Below are positions 1-12,127 of a stretch of 64,000 nt of DNA, one piece after another. Position numbers and translations under genes: made by a program. Location of the stretch: the NCBI RefSeq assembly GCF_051401765.1, contig NW_027480423.1, forward strand, positions 3,658,001 to 3,722,000, read 5' to 3'. Source of the DNA: Calliopsis andreniformis. Taxonomy: Eukaryota > Arthropoda > Insecta > Hymenoptera > Andrenidae. The notes beneath the pieces were generated by a model. It ran no database searches. It saw only the letters and a list, made by a program, of their open reading frames with translations, and had not been told where the DNA came from. Position 1 is the stretch's first letter. The number at the start of each line of letters is the position of its first letter.

Positions 1-12
1 TGTGAAAGTAAA

Positions 13-178
13 GGTCATTTCTACGTTCCGGGCAAGCTAGGCGTCACTCTAGGGCGTTGCTCCACCAGATCGGATAGCTAGGGACTTAGAATTCATCGCT
101 AAAAGCATAAAATACAATTAAAATACAACAGTTTTTCCATTGTTTTACAGGAATAACTGCAACCAGTGTGAATGTACT
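13..178 (+). repeat. Reference satellite monomer (first complete unit)
   Basis: This is the first full unit, with position 1 at the GG of GGTCATTTC. Consensus landmarks in order: TCTACGTTCCGGGCAACC (8-25), paired CTAGG boxes (25-41), GGCGTTGCTCCACCAGATCG (41-60), TTAGGGCC (66-73), GAAGTCAACGCC (77-88), GCATAAAATACAA (93-105), CAGTTTTTCCATCG (117-130), TATAAAACGAATAATTGCAA (131-150) and CCAGTGTGAA (151-160). This copy carries AAGCTAGGCG in place of AACCTAGGCT, which makes it the first monomer type (m1) of the 14-monomer HOR. Confidence 0.95.
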
Positions 179-243
179 GGACATTTCTACGTTCCGGATA
201 ACCTAGGCTTCACTCTAGGGCGTTGTTCCACCAGATCGAACAG

Positions 244-254
244 TTAGGGCCTAA
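244..254. repeat. TTAGG-G-CCTAA dyad (example)
   Basis: A perfect 5-bp inverted repeat around one central G, at consensus positions 66-76. It is complete in monomers reading GGGCCTAAG and broken in those reading GGGCCTTAG. Both forms are common and mixed along the array. The central G makes it an odd palindrome. No function can be assigned. Confidence 0.5.
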
Positions 255-602
255 GAAGTCAACGCCAGAAGCATAAAAGACAATATAAATACAACAGCTT
301 TTCCATCGTATATAATGTATATTTGCAAACAGTGTGAAAGTAATGGTCATTTCTACGTTCCGGCTAACCTAGGCTTCACTCTAGGGCGTTGCTCCACGAG
401 ACGGAATAGTTACGGCCTTAGATGACAGCGCCAGAAGTATAAATAACAATAAAGATGCAACAGTTTTTCCATCGTTTAACAGGAATAACTGCAACCAGTG
501 TGAATGTACTGGTCATTTCTACGTTCCGGGCAACCTAGGCTTCACTCTAGGGCGTTGCTCTACCAGATCGAATAGCTAGGGCCTTAGAAGTCAACGCCCG
601 AA

Positions 603-665
603 GCATAAAATGCAAAATAAATAAAACAGTTTTTCCATCGTATAAAACGAGTAATTGCTACCAGT
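603..665 (+). repeat. Internal degenerate direct repeat in the AT-rich half of the monomer (example)
   Basis: In the consensus, positions 93-120 (starting GCATAAAA, ending ACAACAGT) and 130-155 (starting GTATAAAA, ending GCAACCAGT) align with few gaps. They share ATAAAA near the start and CAAC(C)AGT at the end, separated by TTTTTCCAT. In this instance the two arms are 603-630 and 640-665. This suggests the monomer's AT-rich part arose by an old internal duplication of about 37 bp, but the arms are short and A-rich, so chance similarity is possible. Confidence 0.45.
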
Positions 666-1529
666 GTGAAAGTTATGGTCATTTCTACGTTCCGGGCAAC
701 CTAGGCTTCACTCTATGGCGTTCTTCCACCACATCGAATAGCTACGGCCTCAGAAGTCAACGCCTGAAGTATAAAATACAATAAAAATACAACAGTCTTT
801 CCATCTTATAACAGGAATAATTGCAACCCGTGTGAAAGTTATGGTCATTTCTACGTTCCAGGCAACGTTGGCTTCACCCTAGGTCGTTTTTCCACCAGAT
901 GGAATAGATAGGGCCTAAGAAGTCAACGCCAGAAGCATAAAATACAATATAAATATAACAGTTTTTCCATCGTATAAAACGAGTAATTGCTACCAGTGTG
1001 AAAGTTATGGTCATTTCTACGTTCCGCGCAACCTGGGCTTTACCCTAGGGCGTTGTTCCACGAGATGGAATAGCTAGGGACTTAGAATTCAACGCCATAA
1101 GGATAAAATACGCTATAAATACAACAGCTTTTACATCGTATAAAACGAATAATTGCAACCAGTGTGGAAGTTATGGTCATTTCTACGTTCCGGGCAACCT
1201 AGGCTTCACTCTAGGGCGTTGCTCGGCCAGATCGAATAGCTAGGGCCTTAGAAGTCAACGCCCGAAGCATACAATGCAATAAAAATACAACAGTTTTTCC
1301 ATCATATAACAGGAATAATTGAAACCAGTTTGAAAGTGATGGTCATTTCTACGTTCCGGGCAACCTAGGCTTCACTCTAGGGCGTTGCTCCGCCAGATCG
1401 AACAGATAGGGCCTTAGAAGTCAACGCCCGAAGCATAAAATACAAAATAAATAGTACAGTTTTTCAGCCGTATAAAACGAATAATTTCTACCAGTGTGGA
1501 AGTTATGGGCATTTCTACTTTCCGGGCAA

Positions 1530-1547
1530 CCTAGGCTTCACCCTAGG
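1530..1547. repeat. Paired CCTAGG palindromes with 12-bp centre spacing (example)
   Basis: Two CCTAGG hexamers, each a palindrome, lie at 1530-1535 and 1542-1547 with CTTCAC between them. The pair forms an inverted repeat with 6-bp arms and a 6-nt loop. The layout recurs in most monomers. Those reading CACCCTAGG keep both hexamers; the commoner CACTCTAGG form keeps 5-bp arms. The 12-bp spacing is close to one helical turn. It could be a protein-binding or stem-forming element, but that is inference. Confidence 0.6.
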
Positions 1548-2336
1548 GAGTTGTTCCACCAGATGGAATAGTTAGGGCCTAAGAAGTCAACGCCAGAAGC
1601 ATAAAACACGATATAAATACAACAGCTTTTCAATCGTATAAAACGAATAATTGCAACCAGTGTGAAAGTTATGGACATTTCTACATTCCGGCCAACCTAG
1701 GCTTCACTCTAGGGCGTTGCTCCACCAGACGGAATAGTTACGGCCTTAGAAGTCAGCGCCAGAAGCATAAAATACAATAAAGATGCAACAGTTTTTCCAT
1801 CGTTTAACAGGAATAACTGCAACCAGTGTGAATGTACTGGTCATTTCTACGTTCCGGATAACCTAGGTTTCACTCTAGGGCGTTGCTCTACCAGATCGAA
1901 TAGCTAGGGACTTAGAATTCAACGCCAGAAGGATAAAATACAATATAAGTACAACAGTTATTCCATCGTATAAAATGAATAGTTGCAAGCATTGTAAAAG
2001 AAATGGTCATTTCTACGTTCCGGGCAACCTTGGCGTCACTCTAGGGCGTTGCTCCACCAGATCTAATAGCTACGGCCTTAGAAGTCAACGCCAGAGGCAT
2101 AAAATACAATATAAATACAACAGCTTTTCCATCGTACAAAATGAATAATAGCAAACAGTGTGAAAGTAATTGTCATTTCTACGTTCCGGGCAACCTAGGC
2201 TTCACTCTAGGTCGTTGCTCCACCAGTTCGAATAGTTAGGTCATAAGAAGTCAACTCCAGAAGCATAAAATACGATATAAATACAACAGCTTTTGCATCG
2301 TATAAAACGAATAATTGCAACCAGTGTGAAGGTAAA

Positions 2337-4660
2337 GGTCATTTCTACGTTCCGGGCAAGCTAGGCGTCACTCTAGGGCGTTGCTCCACCAGATCGGATA
2401 GCTAGGGACTTAGAATTCATCGCTAAAAGCATAAAATACAATTAAAATACAACAGTTTTTCCATTGTTTTACAGGAATAACTGCAACCAGTGTGAATGTA
2501 CTGGACATTTCTACGTTCCGGATAACCTAGGCTTCACTCTAGGGCGTTGTTCCACCAGATCGAACAGTTAGGGCCTAAGAAGTCAACGCCAGAAGCATAA
2601 AAGACAATATAAATACAACAGCTTTTCCATCGTATATAATGTATATTTGCAAACAGTGTGAAAGTAATGGTCATTTCTACGTTCCGGCTAACCTAGGCTT
2701 CACTCTAGGGCGTTGCTCCACGAGACGGAATAGTTACGGCCTTAGATGACAGCGCCAGAAGTATAAATAACAATAAAGATGCAACAGTTTTTCCATCGTT
2801 TAACAGGAATAACTGCAACCAGTGTGAATGTACTGGTCATTTCTACGTTCCGGGCAACCTAGGCTTCACTCTAGGGCGTTGCTCTACCAGATCGAATAGC
2901 TAGGGCCTTAGAAGTCAACGCCCGAAGCATAAAATGCAAAATAAATAAAACAGTTTTTCCATCGTATAAAACGAGTAATTGCTACCAGTGTGAAAGTTAT
3001 GGTCATTTCTACGTTCCGGGCAACCTAGGCTTCACTCTATGGCGTTCTTCCACCACATCGAATAGCTACGGCCTCAGAAGTCAACGCCTGAAGTATAAAA
3101 TACAATAAAAATACAACAGTCTTTCCATCTTATAACAGGAATAATTGCAACCCGTGTGAAAGTTATGGTCATTTCTACGTTCCAGGCAACGTTGGCTTCA
3201 CCCTAGGTCGTTTTTCCACCAGATGGAATAGATAGGGCCTAAGAAGTCAACGCCAGAAGCATAAAATACAATATAAATATAACAGTTTTTCCATCGTATA
3301 AAACGAGTAATTGCTACCAGTGTGAAAGTTATGGTCATTTCTACGTTCCGCGCAACCTGGGCTTTACCCTAGGGCGTTGTTCCACGAGATGGAATAGCTA
3401 GGGACTTAGAATTCAACGCCATAAGGATAAAATACGCTATAAATACAACAGCTTTTACATCGTATAAAACGAATAATTGCAACCAGTGTGGAAGTTATGG
3501 TCATTTCTACGTTCCGGGCAACCTAGGCTTCACTCTAGGGCGTTGCTCGGCCAGATCGAATAGCTAGGGCCTTAGAAGTCAACGCCCGAAGCATACAATG
3601 CAATAAAAATACAACAGTTTTTCCATCATATAACAGGAATAATTGAAACCAGTTTGAAAGTGATGGTCATTTCTACGTTCCGGGCAACCTAGGCTTCACT
3701 CTAGGGCGTTGCTCCGCCAGATCGAACAGATAGGGCCTTAGAAGTCAACGCCCGAAGCATAAAATACAAAATAAATAGTACAGTTTTTCAGCCGTATAAA
3801 ACGAATAATTTCTACCAGTGTGGAAGTTATGGGCATTTCTACTTTCCGGGCAACCTAGGCTTCACCCTAGGGAGTTGTTCCACCAGTTGGAATAGTTAGG
3901 GCCTAAGAAGTCAACGCCAGAAGCATAAAACACGATATAAATACAACAGCTTTTCAATCGTATAAAACGAATAATTGCAACCAGTGTGAAAGTTATGGAC
4001 ATTTCTACATTTCGGCCAACCTAGGCTTCACTCTAGGGCGTTGCTCCACCAGACGGAATAGTTACGGCCTTAGAAGTCAGCGCCAGAAGCATAAAATACA
4101 ATAAAGATGCAACAGTTTTTCCATCGTTTAACAGGAATAACTGCAACCAGTGTGAATGTACTGGTCATTTCTACGTTCCGGATAACCTAGGTTTCACTCT
4201 AGGGCGTTGCTCTACCAGATCGAATAGCTAGGGACTTAGAATTCAACGCCAGAAGGATAAAATACAATATAAGTACAACAGTTATTCCATCGTATAAAAT
4301 GAATAGTTGCAAGCATTGTAAAAGAAATGGTCATTTCTACGTTCCGGGCAACCTTGGCGTCACTCTAGGGCGTTGCTCCACCAGATCTAATAGCTACGGC
4401 CTTAGAAGTCAACGCCAGAGGCATAAAATACAATATAAATACAACAGCTTTTCCATCGTACAAAATGAATAATAGCAAACAGTGTGAAAGTAATTGTCAT
4501 TTCTACGTTCCGGGCAACCTAGGCTTCACTCTAGGTCGTTGCTCCACCAGTTCGAATAGTTAGGTCATAAGAAGTCAACTCCAGAAGCATAAAATACGAT
4601 ATAAATACAACAGCTTTTGCATCGTATAAAACGAATAATTGCAACCAGTGTGAAAGTAAA
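2337..4660 (+). repeat. 14-monomer HOR, copy 2 (2,324 bp)
   Basis: The same ordered set m1-m14 as copy 1, in direct tandem with it, at an exact offset of 2,324 bp (14 x 166). The two copies are close to identical, which implies a very recent duplication, conversion or unequal exchange. Confidence 0.95.
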
Positions 4661-7150
4661 GGTCATTTCTACGTTCCGGGCAAGCTAGGCGTCACTCTAG
4701 GGCGTTGCTCCACCAGATCGGATAGCTAGGGACTTAGAATTCATCGCTAAAAGCATAAAATACAATTAAAATACAACAGTTTTTCCATTGTTTTACAGGA
4801 ATAACTGCAACCAGTGTGAATGTACTGGTCATTTCTACGTTCCGGATAACCTAGGCTTCACTCTAGGGCGTTGTTCCACCAGATCGAACAGTTAGGGTCT
4901 AAGAAGTCAACGCCAGAAGCATAAAAGACAATATAAATACAACAGCTTTTCCATCGTATATAATGTATATTTCCAAACAGTGTGAAAGTAATGGTCATTT
5001 CTACGTTCCGGCTAACCTAGGCTTCACTCTAGGGCGTTGCTCCACGAGACGGAATAGTTACGGCCTTAGATGACAGCGCCAGAAGTATAAATAACAATAA
5101 AGATGCAACAGTTTTTCCATCGTTTAACAGGAATAACTGCAACCAGTGTGAATGTACTGGTCATTTCTACGTTCCGGGCAACCTAGGCTTCACTCTAGGG
5201 CGTTGCTCTACCAGATCGAATAGCTAGGGCCTTAGAAGTCAACGCCCGAAGCATAAAATGCAAAATAAATAAAACAGTTTTTCCATCGTATAAAACGAGT
5301 AATTGCTACCAGTGTGAAAGTTATGGTCATTTCTACGTTCCGCGCAACCTGGGCTTTACCCTAGGGCGTTGTTCCACGAGATGGAATAGCTAGGGACTTA
5401 GAATTCAACGGCATAAGAATAAAATACAATATAAACAAAACAGTTTTTCCATCGTATGAAACGAATAATAGCAACCAGTGTGAAAGTTATGGTCAGTTCA
5501 ACGTTCCGGGCAACCTAGCCTCCACCCTAGGATGTTGTTCCACCAGATCGAATAGTTAGGGCCACAGAAGTGAACGCCAGAAGCATAAAATACAATATAA
5601 ATACAACAGTTTTTCCATCGTATAAAACGAATAACTGCAACCAGTATGAAACGTATGGTCATTTCTACGTTCCGGTCAACCTAGGCTTCACTCTATGGCG
5701 TTCTTGCACCACATCGAATAGCTACGGCCTCAGAAGTCAACGCCTGAAGTATAAAATACAATAAAAATACAACAGTCTTTCCATCCTATAACAGGAATAA
5801 TTGCAACCCGTCTGAAAGTTATGGTCATTTCTACGTTCCAGGCAACGTTGGCTTCACCCTAGGTCGTTGTTCCACCAGATGGAATAGTTAGGGCCTAAGA
5901 AGTCAACGCCAGAAGCATAAAATACAATATAAATATAACAGTTTTTCCATCGTATGAAACGAATAATACAAACCAGTGTGAAAGTAATGGTCATTTCTAC
6001 GTTCCGGGCAACCTAGGCTTCACTCTAGGGCGTTGCTCGGCCAGATCGAATAGCTAGGGCCTTAGAAGTCAACGCCCGTAGCATACAATGCAATAAAAAT
6101 ACAACAGTTTTTCCATCATATAACAGGAATAATTGAAACCAGTTTGAAAGTGATGGTCATTTCTACGTTCCGGGCAACCTAGGCTTCACTCTAGGGCGTT
6201 GCTCCGCCAGATCGAACAGATAGGGCCTTAGAAGTCAACGCCCGAAGCATAAAATACAAAATAAATAGTACAGTTTTTCAGCCGTATAAAACGAATAATT
6301 TCTACCAGTGTGGAAGTTATGGGCATTTCTACTTTCCGGGCAACCTAGGCTTCACCCTAGGGAGTTGTTCCACCAGATGGAATAGTTAGGGCCTAAGAAG
6401 TCAACGCCAGAAGCATAAAACACGATATAAATACAACAGCTTTTCAATCGTATAAAACGAATAATTGCAACCAGTGTGAAAGTTATGGACATTTCTACAT
6501 TCCGGCCAACCTAGGCTTCACTCTAGGGCGTTGCTCCACCAGACGGAATAGTTACGGCCTTAGAAGTCAGCGCCAGAAGCATAAAATACAATAAAGATGC
6601 AACAGTTTTTCCATCGTTTAACAGGAATAACTGCAACCAGTGTGAATGTACTGGTCATTTCTACGTTCCGGATAACCTAGGTTTCACTCTAGGGCGTTGC
6701 TCTACCAGATCGAATAGCTAGGGACTTAGAATTCAACGCCAGAAGGATAAAATACAATATAAGTACAACAGTTATTCCATCGTATAAAATGAATAGTTGC
6801 AAGCATTGTAAAAGAAATGGTCATTTCTACGTTCCGGGCAACCTTGGCATCACTCTAGGGCGTTGCTCCACCAGATCTAATAGCTACGGCCTTAGAAGTC
6901 AACGCCAGAGGCATAAAATACAATATAAATACAACAGCTTTTCCATCGTACAAAATGAATAATAGCAAACAGTGTGAAAGTAATTGTCATTTCTACGTTC
7001 CGGGCAACCTAGGCTTCACTCTAGGTCGTTGCTCCACCAGTTCGAATAGTTAGGTCATAAGAAGTCAACTCCAGAAGCATAAAATACGATATAAATACAA
7101 CAGCTTTTGCATCGTATAAAACGAATAATTGCAACCAGTGTGAAAGTAAA
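4661..7150 (+). repeat. Rearranged 15-monomer HOR, copy 3 (2,490 bp)
   Basis: This copy starts with m1-m4 as before but then runs m7 (5325), a new monomer with GGTCAGTTCAACG (5491), m5-like (5657), m6-like (5823) and m8 (5989) onward to m14. The internal order m5-m6-m7-m8 has become m7-new-m5'-m6'-m8, with one monomer gained. The m5' and m6' copies carry private changes such as TTCTTGCACC. The result is 15 monomers in place of 14. Confidence 0.9.
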
Positions 7151-8478
7151 GGTCATTTCTACGTTCCGGGCAAGCTAGGCGTCACTCTAGGGCGTTGCTC
7201 CACCAGATCGGATAGCTAGGGACTTAGAATTCATCGCTAAAAGCATAAAATACAATTAAAATACAACAGTTTTTCCATTGTTTTACAGGAATAACTGCAA
7301 CCAGTGTGAATGTACTGGTCATTTCTACGTTCCGGATAACCTAGGCTTCACTCTAGGGCGTTGTTCCACCAGATCGAACAGTTAGGGCCTAAGAAGTCAA
7401 CGCCAGAAGCATAAAAGACAATATAAATACAACAGCTTTTCCATCGTATATAATGTATATTTGCAAACAGTGTGAAAGTAATGGTCATTTCTACGTTCCG
7501 GCTAACCTAGGCTTCACTCTAGGGCGTTGCTCCACGAGACGGAATAGTTACGGCCTTAGATGACAGCGCCAGAAGTATAAATAACAATAAAGATGCAACA
7601 GTTTTTCCATCGTTTAACAGGAATAACTGCAACCAGTGTGAATGTACTGGTCATTTCTACGTTCCGGGCAACCTAGGCTTCACTCTAGGGCGTTGCTCTA
7701 CCAGATCGAATAGCTAGGGCCTTAGAAGTCAACGCCCGAAGCATAAAATGCAAAATAAATAAAACAGTTTTTCCATCGTATAAAACGAGTAATTGCTACC
7801 AGTGTGAAATTTATGGTCATTTCTACGTTCCGCGCAACCTGGGCTTTACCCTAGGGCGTTGTTCCACGAGATGGAATAGCTAGGGACTTAGAATTCAACG
7901 GCATAAGAATAAAATACAATATAAACAAAACAGTTTTTCCATCGTATGAAACGAATAATAGCAACCAGTGTGAAAGTTATGGTCAGTTCAACGTTCCGGG
8001 CAACCTAGCCTCCACCCTAGGATGTTGTTCCACCAGATCGAATAGTTAGGGCCACAGAAGTGAACGCCAGAAGCATAAAATACAATATAAATACAACAGT
8101 TTTTCCATCGTATAAAACGAATAACTGCAACCAGTATGAAACGTATGGTCATTTCTACGTTCCGGTCAACCTAGGCTTCACTCTATGGCGTTCTTGCACC
8201 ACATCGAATAGCTACGGCCTCAGAAGTCAACGCCTGAAGTATAAAATACAATAAAAATACAACAGTCTTTCCATCCTATAACAGGAATAATTGCAACCCG
8301 TCTGAAAGTTATGGTCATTTCTACGTTCCAGGCAACGTTGGCTTCACCCTAGGTCGTTGTTCCACCAGATGGAATAGTTAGGGCCTAAGAAGTCAACGCC
8401 AGAAGCATAAAATACAATATAAATATAACAGTTTTTCCATCGTATGAAACGAATAATACAAACCAGTGTGAAAGTAAT
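7151..8478 (+). repeat. Partial HOR, copy 4 (8 monomers, 1,328 bp)
   Basis: Repeats the first eight monomers of copy 3 (m1-m4, m7, new, m5', m6') at an offset of 2,490 bp. At 8479 the order jumps to an m1-like unit reading CCGAGCAAGCTAGGCG, leaving the 14/15-monomer pattern. It is a shared left part of a longer rearranged unit, not a full HOR copy. Confidence 0.88.
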
Positions 8479-10185
8479 GGTCATTTCTACGTTCCGAGCA
8501 AGCTAGGCGTCACTCTAGGGCGTTGCTCCACCAGATCGAATAGCTAGGGACTTAGAATTCATCGCTAAAAGCATAAAATACAAGTAAAATACAACAGTTT
8601 TTCCATTGTTTTACAGGAATAACTGCAACCAGTGTGAATGTACTGGTCAGTTCTACGTTCCGGATAAACCAGGCTTCACTCTAGGGCGTTGCTCAGCCAG
8701 ATCGAACAGTTAGGGCCTTAGAAGTCAACGCCCGAAGCATAAAATACAAAATAAATAGTACAGTTTTTCAATCGTATAAAACGAATAATTTCTACCAGTG
8801 TGGAAGTTATGGGCATTTCTACTTTCTGTGCAACCTAGGCTTCACCCTAGGGAATTGTTCCACCAGATGGAATAGTTAGGGCCTAAGAAGTCAACGCCAG
8901 AAGCATAAAACACGATATAAATACAACAGTTTTTCCATCGTATAAAACGAATAATCGCAAGCAGTATGAAAGTTATGGTCATATCTACTTTCCGAGCAAC
9001 CTAGGCTTCACCCTAGGGAGTTGCACCACCAGATTGAATAGTTAGGGCCATAAAGGTCAATGCCCGAAGCATAAAATGCAATAAAAATACAACAGTTTTT
9101 CCATCGTATAACAGGAATAATTGCAACCAGTGTGAAAGTAATGGTCATTCCTACGTTCCGGGCAACCTAGGTTTCACTCCAGGGCGTTGCTCCACCAGAT
9201 CGAATAGTTAGGTCATAAGAAGTCAACGCCAGAAGCATAAAATACGATATAAATACAACAGCTTTTCAATCGTATAAAACGAATAATTGCAACCAGTGTG
9301 AAAGTTATGGACATTTCTACATTCCGGCCAACCTAGGCTTCACTCTAGGGCGTTGCTCCTCCAGACGGAATAGTTACGGCCTTAGAAGTCAGCGCCAGAA
9401 GCATAAAATACAATAAAGATGCAACAGTTTTTCCATCGTTTAACAGGAATAACTGCAACCAGTGTGAATGTACTGTTCATTTCTACGTTCCGGATAACCT
9501 AGGTTACACTCTAGGGCGTTGCTCTACCAGATCGAATAGCTAGGGACTTAGAATTCAACGCCAGAAGGATAAAATACAATATAAGTGCAACAGTTATTCC
9601 ATCGTATAAAATGAATAGTTGCAAACATTGTAAAAGAAATGGTCATTTCTACGTTCCGGGCAACCTAGGCGTCACTCTAGGGCGTTGCTCCACCAGATCT
9701 AATAGCTACGGCCTTAGAAGTCAACGCCAGAGGCATAAAATACAATATAAATACAACAGCTTTTCCATCGTACAAAATGAATAATAGCAAACAGTGAGAA
9801 AGTAATTGTCATTTCTACGTTCCGGGCAACCTAGGCTTCACTCTAGGTCGTTGCTCCACCAGATCAAATAGCTAGCGACTTAGAATTAAACGCCAGAAGC
9901 ATAGAATACAATAAAAATGCAACAGTTTTTCCACCGTATAACAGGAATAATTGCAACCAGTGTGAATGTAATGGTCATTTCTACGTTCCGGGCAACCTAG
10001 GTTTCACTCTAGGGCGTTGCTCCACCAGGTCGAGTAGTTAGGGCCTAAGAAGTCAACGCCAGAAGCATAAAATACGATATAAATACAACAGCTTTTACAT
10101 CGTATAAAACGAATAATTGCAACCAGTGTGGAAGTTATGGTCATTTCTACGTTCCGGGCAACCTAGGCTTCACTCTAGGGCGTTG
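7465..10185 (+). repeat. 28-monomer-offset duplication, domain I, first copy (about 2.7 kb)
   Basis: This stretch matches 12113-14833 at a fixed offset of 4,648 bp (28 x 166). Matching landmarks include CCGGCTAACC (7500/12148), GGTCAGTTCAACG (7981/12629), CCGGATAAACC (8658/13306) and GAATGTAATGG (9964/14612). The left edge lies near 7465, where GTATATTTGC gives way to the shared segment. The right edge falls within the monomer at 10139. Confidence 0.85.
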
Positions 10186-11234
10186 CTCCACCAGATCGAA
10201 TAGTTAGGGCCTTAGAAGTCAACGCCCGAAGCATAAAATGCAGAATAAATAAAACAGTTTTTCCATCGTATAAAACGAGTAATTGCTACCAGTGTGAAAG
10301 TTATGGTCATTTCTACGTTCCGCGCAACCTGGGCTTTACCCTAGGGCGTTGTTCCACGAGATGGAATGGCTAGGGACTTAGAATTCAACGCCATAAGGAT
10401 AAAATACGATATAAATACAACAGCTTTTACATCGTATAAAACGAATAATTGCAACCAGTGTGGAAGTTATGGTCATTTCTACGTTCCGGGCAACCTAGGC
10501 TTCACTCTAGGGCGTTGCTCGACCAGATCGAATAGCTAGGGCCTTAGAAGTCAACGCCCGAAGCATACAATGCAATAAAAATACAACAGTTTTTCCATCA
10601 TATAACAGGAATAATTGCAACCAGTTTGAAAGTGATGGTCATTTCTACGTTCCGGGCAACCTAGGCTTCACTCTAGGGCGTTGCTCCGCCAGATCGAACA
10701 GTTAGGGCCTTAGAAGTCAACGCCCGAAGCATAAAATACAAAATAAATAGTACAGTTTTTCAGCCGTATAAAACGAATAATTTCTACCAGTGTGGAAGTT
10801 ATGGGCATTTCTACTTTCCGGGCAACCTAGGCTTCACCCTAGGGAGTTGTTCCACCAGATGGAATAGTTAGGGCCTAAGAAGTCAACGCCAGAAGCATAA
10901 AACACGATATAAATACAACAGCTTTTCAATCGTATAAAACGAATAATTGCAACCAGTGTGAAAGTTATGGACATTTCTACATTCCGGCCAACCTAGGCTT
11001 CACTCTAGGTCGTTGCTCCACCAGATCAAATAGCTAGCGACTTAGAATTAAACGCCAGAAGCATAGAATACAATAAAAATGCAACAGTTTTTCCATCGTA
11101 TAACAGGAATAATTGCAACCAGTGTGAATCTAATGGTCATTTCTACGTTCCGGGCAACCTAGGTTTCACTCTAGGACGTTGCTCCACCAGGTCGAGTAGT
11201 TAGGGCCTAAGCAGTCAACGCCAGAAGCATAAAA

Positions 11235-12127
11235 TACGATATAAATACAACAGCTTTTACATCGTATAAAACGAATAATTGCAACCACTGTGGAAGTTAT
11301 GGTCATTTCTACGTTCCGGGCAACCTAGGCTTCACTCTAGGGCGTTGCTCGACCAGATCGAATAGCTAGGGCCTTAGAAGTCAACGCCCGAAGCATACAA
11401 TGCAATAAAAATACAACAGTTTTTCCATCATATAACAGGAATAATTGCAACCAGTTTGAAAGTGATGGTCATTTCTACGTTCCGGGCAACCTAGGCTTCA
11501 CTCTAGGGCGTTGCTCCGCCAGATCGAACAGTTAGGGCCTTAGAAGTCAACGCCCGAAGCATAAAATACAAAATAAATAGTACAGTTTTTCAATCGTATA
11601 AAACGAATAATTTCTACCAGTGTGGAAGTTATGGGCATTTCTACTTTCCGGGCAACCTAGGCTTCACCCTAGGGAATTGTTCCACCAGATGGAATAGTTA
11701 GGGCCTAAGAAGTCAACGCCAGAAGCATAAAACACGATATAAATACAACAGTTTTTCCATCGTATAAAACGAATAATCGCAAGCAGTATGAAAGTTATGG
11801 TCATATCTACTTTCGGAGCAACCTAGGCTTCACCCTAGGGAGTTGCACCACCAGATTGAATAGTTAGGGCCATAAAGGTCAATGCCCGAAGCATAAAATG
11901 CAATAAAAATACAACAGTTTTTCCATCGTATAACAGGAATAATTGCAACCAGTGTGAAAGTAATGGTCATTCCTACGTTCCGGGCAACCTAGGTTTCACT
12001 CCAGGGCGTTGCTCCACCAGATCGAATAGTTAGGTCATAAGAAGTCAACGCCAGAAGCATAAAATACGATATAAATACAACAGATTTTCAATCGTATAAA
12101 ACGAATAATTGCAACCAGTGTGAAAGT
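11235..12127 (+). repeat. Secondary segment of the 28-monomer repeat, first copy
   Basis: Matches 15883-16775 at the same 4,648-bp offset. It includes the shared and otherwise rare CAGATTTTCAATCG (12081 and 16729) and the CATAAAGGTCAATGCC marker. It shows that the 28-monomer register resumes after the divergent insert at 10185-11235. Confidence 0.75.

Larger units (their letters stand above)
13..2336 (+). repeat. 14-monomer HOR, copy 1 (2,324 bp)
   Basis: Fourteen distinct monomer types (m1-m14) precede a return of the m1 marker (AAGCTAGGCGTCACTC) at 2337. Other markers are m3 with CCGGCTAACC (345), m5 with CTATGGCGTTCTTCC (677), m6 with AACGTTGGCTTC (843), m7 with CGCGCAACCTGGGC (1009), m11 with ACATTCCGGCC (1673) and m13 with AACCTTGGCGTC (2005). 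It matches copy 2 almost base for base. The only differences seen by eye are A7/G2331, A1563/T3887 and C1688/T4012. Confidence 0.95.

Noticed and set aside
13..40. Possible CENP-B box around TACGTTCCGGGCAACC
   Set aside because: The essential pattern TTCG-N4-A-N2-CGGG is not met: CGGG is present but the TTCG part and the central A are not correctly placed on either strand.
41..70. tRNA-like or Pol III internal promoter (CACCAGATCGAATAG resembles a B box)
   Set aside because: It does not match GGTTCGANTCC, there is no A box at the right distance, and no cloverleaf can be folded with a CCA-adjacent acceptor stem.
244..254. TTAGGG in most monomers, resembling the vertebrate telomere unit
   Set aside because: It occurs once per 166-bp monomer inside TTAGGGCC, never as a TTAGGG tandem. 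It is a chance hexamer, not telomeric sequence.
641..647. TATAAAA motif in the AT half of each monomer as a promoter
   Set aside because: It is a short AT-rich string present in hundreds of copies with no gene downstream. Satellite transcription is possible but the sequence gives no evidence of start sites.
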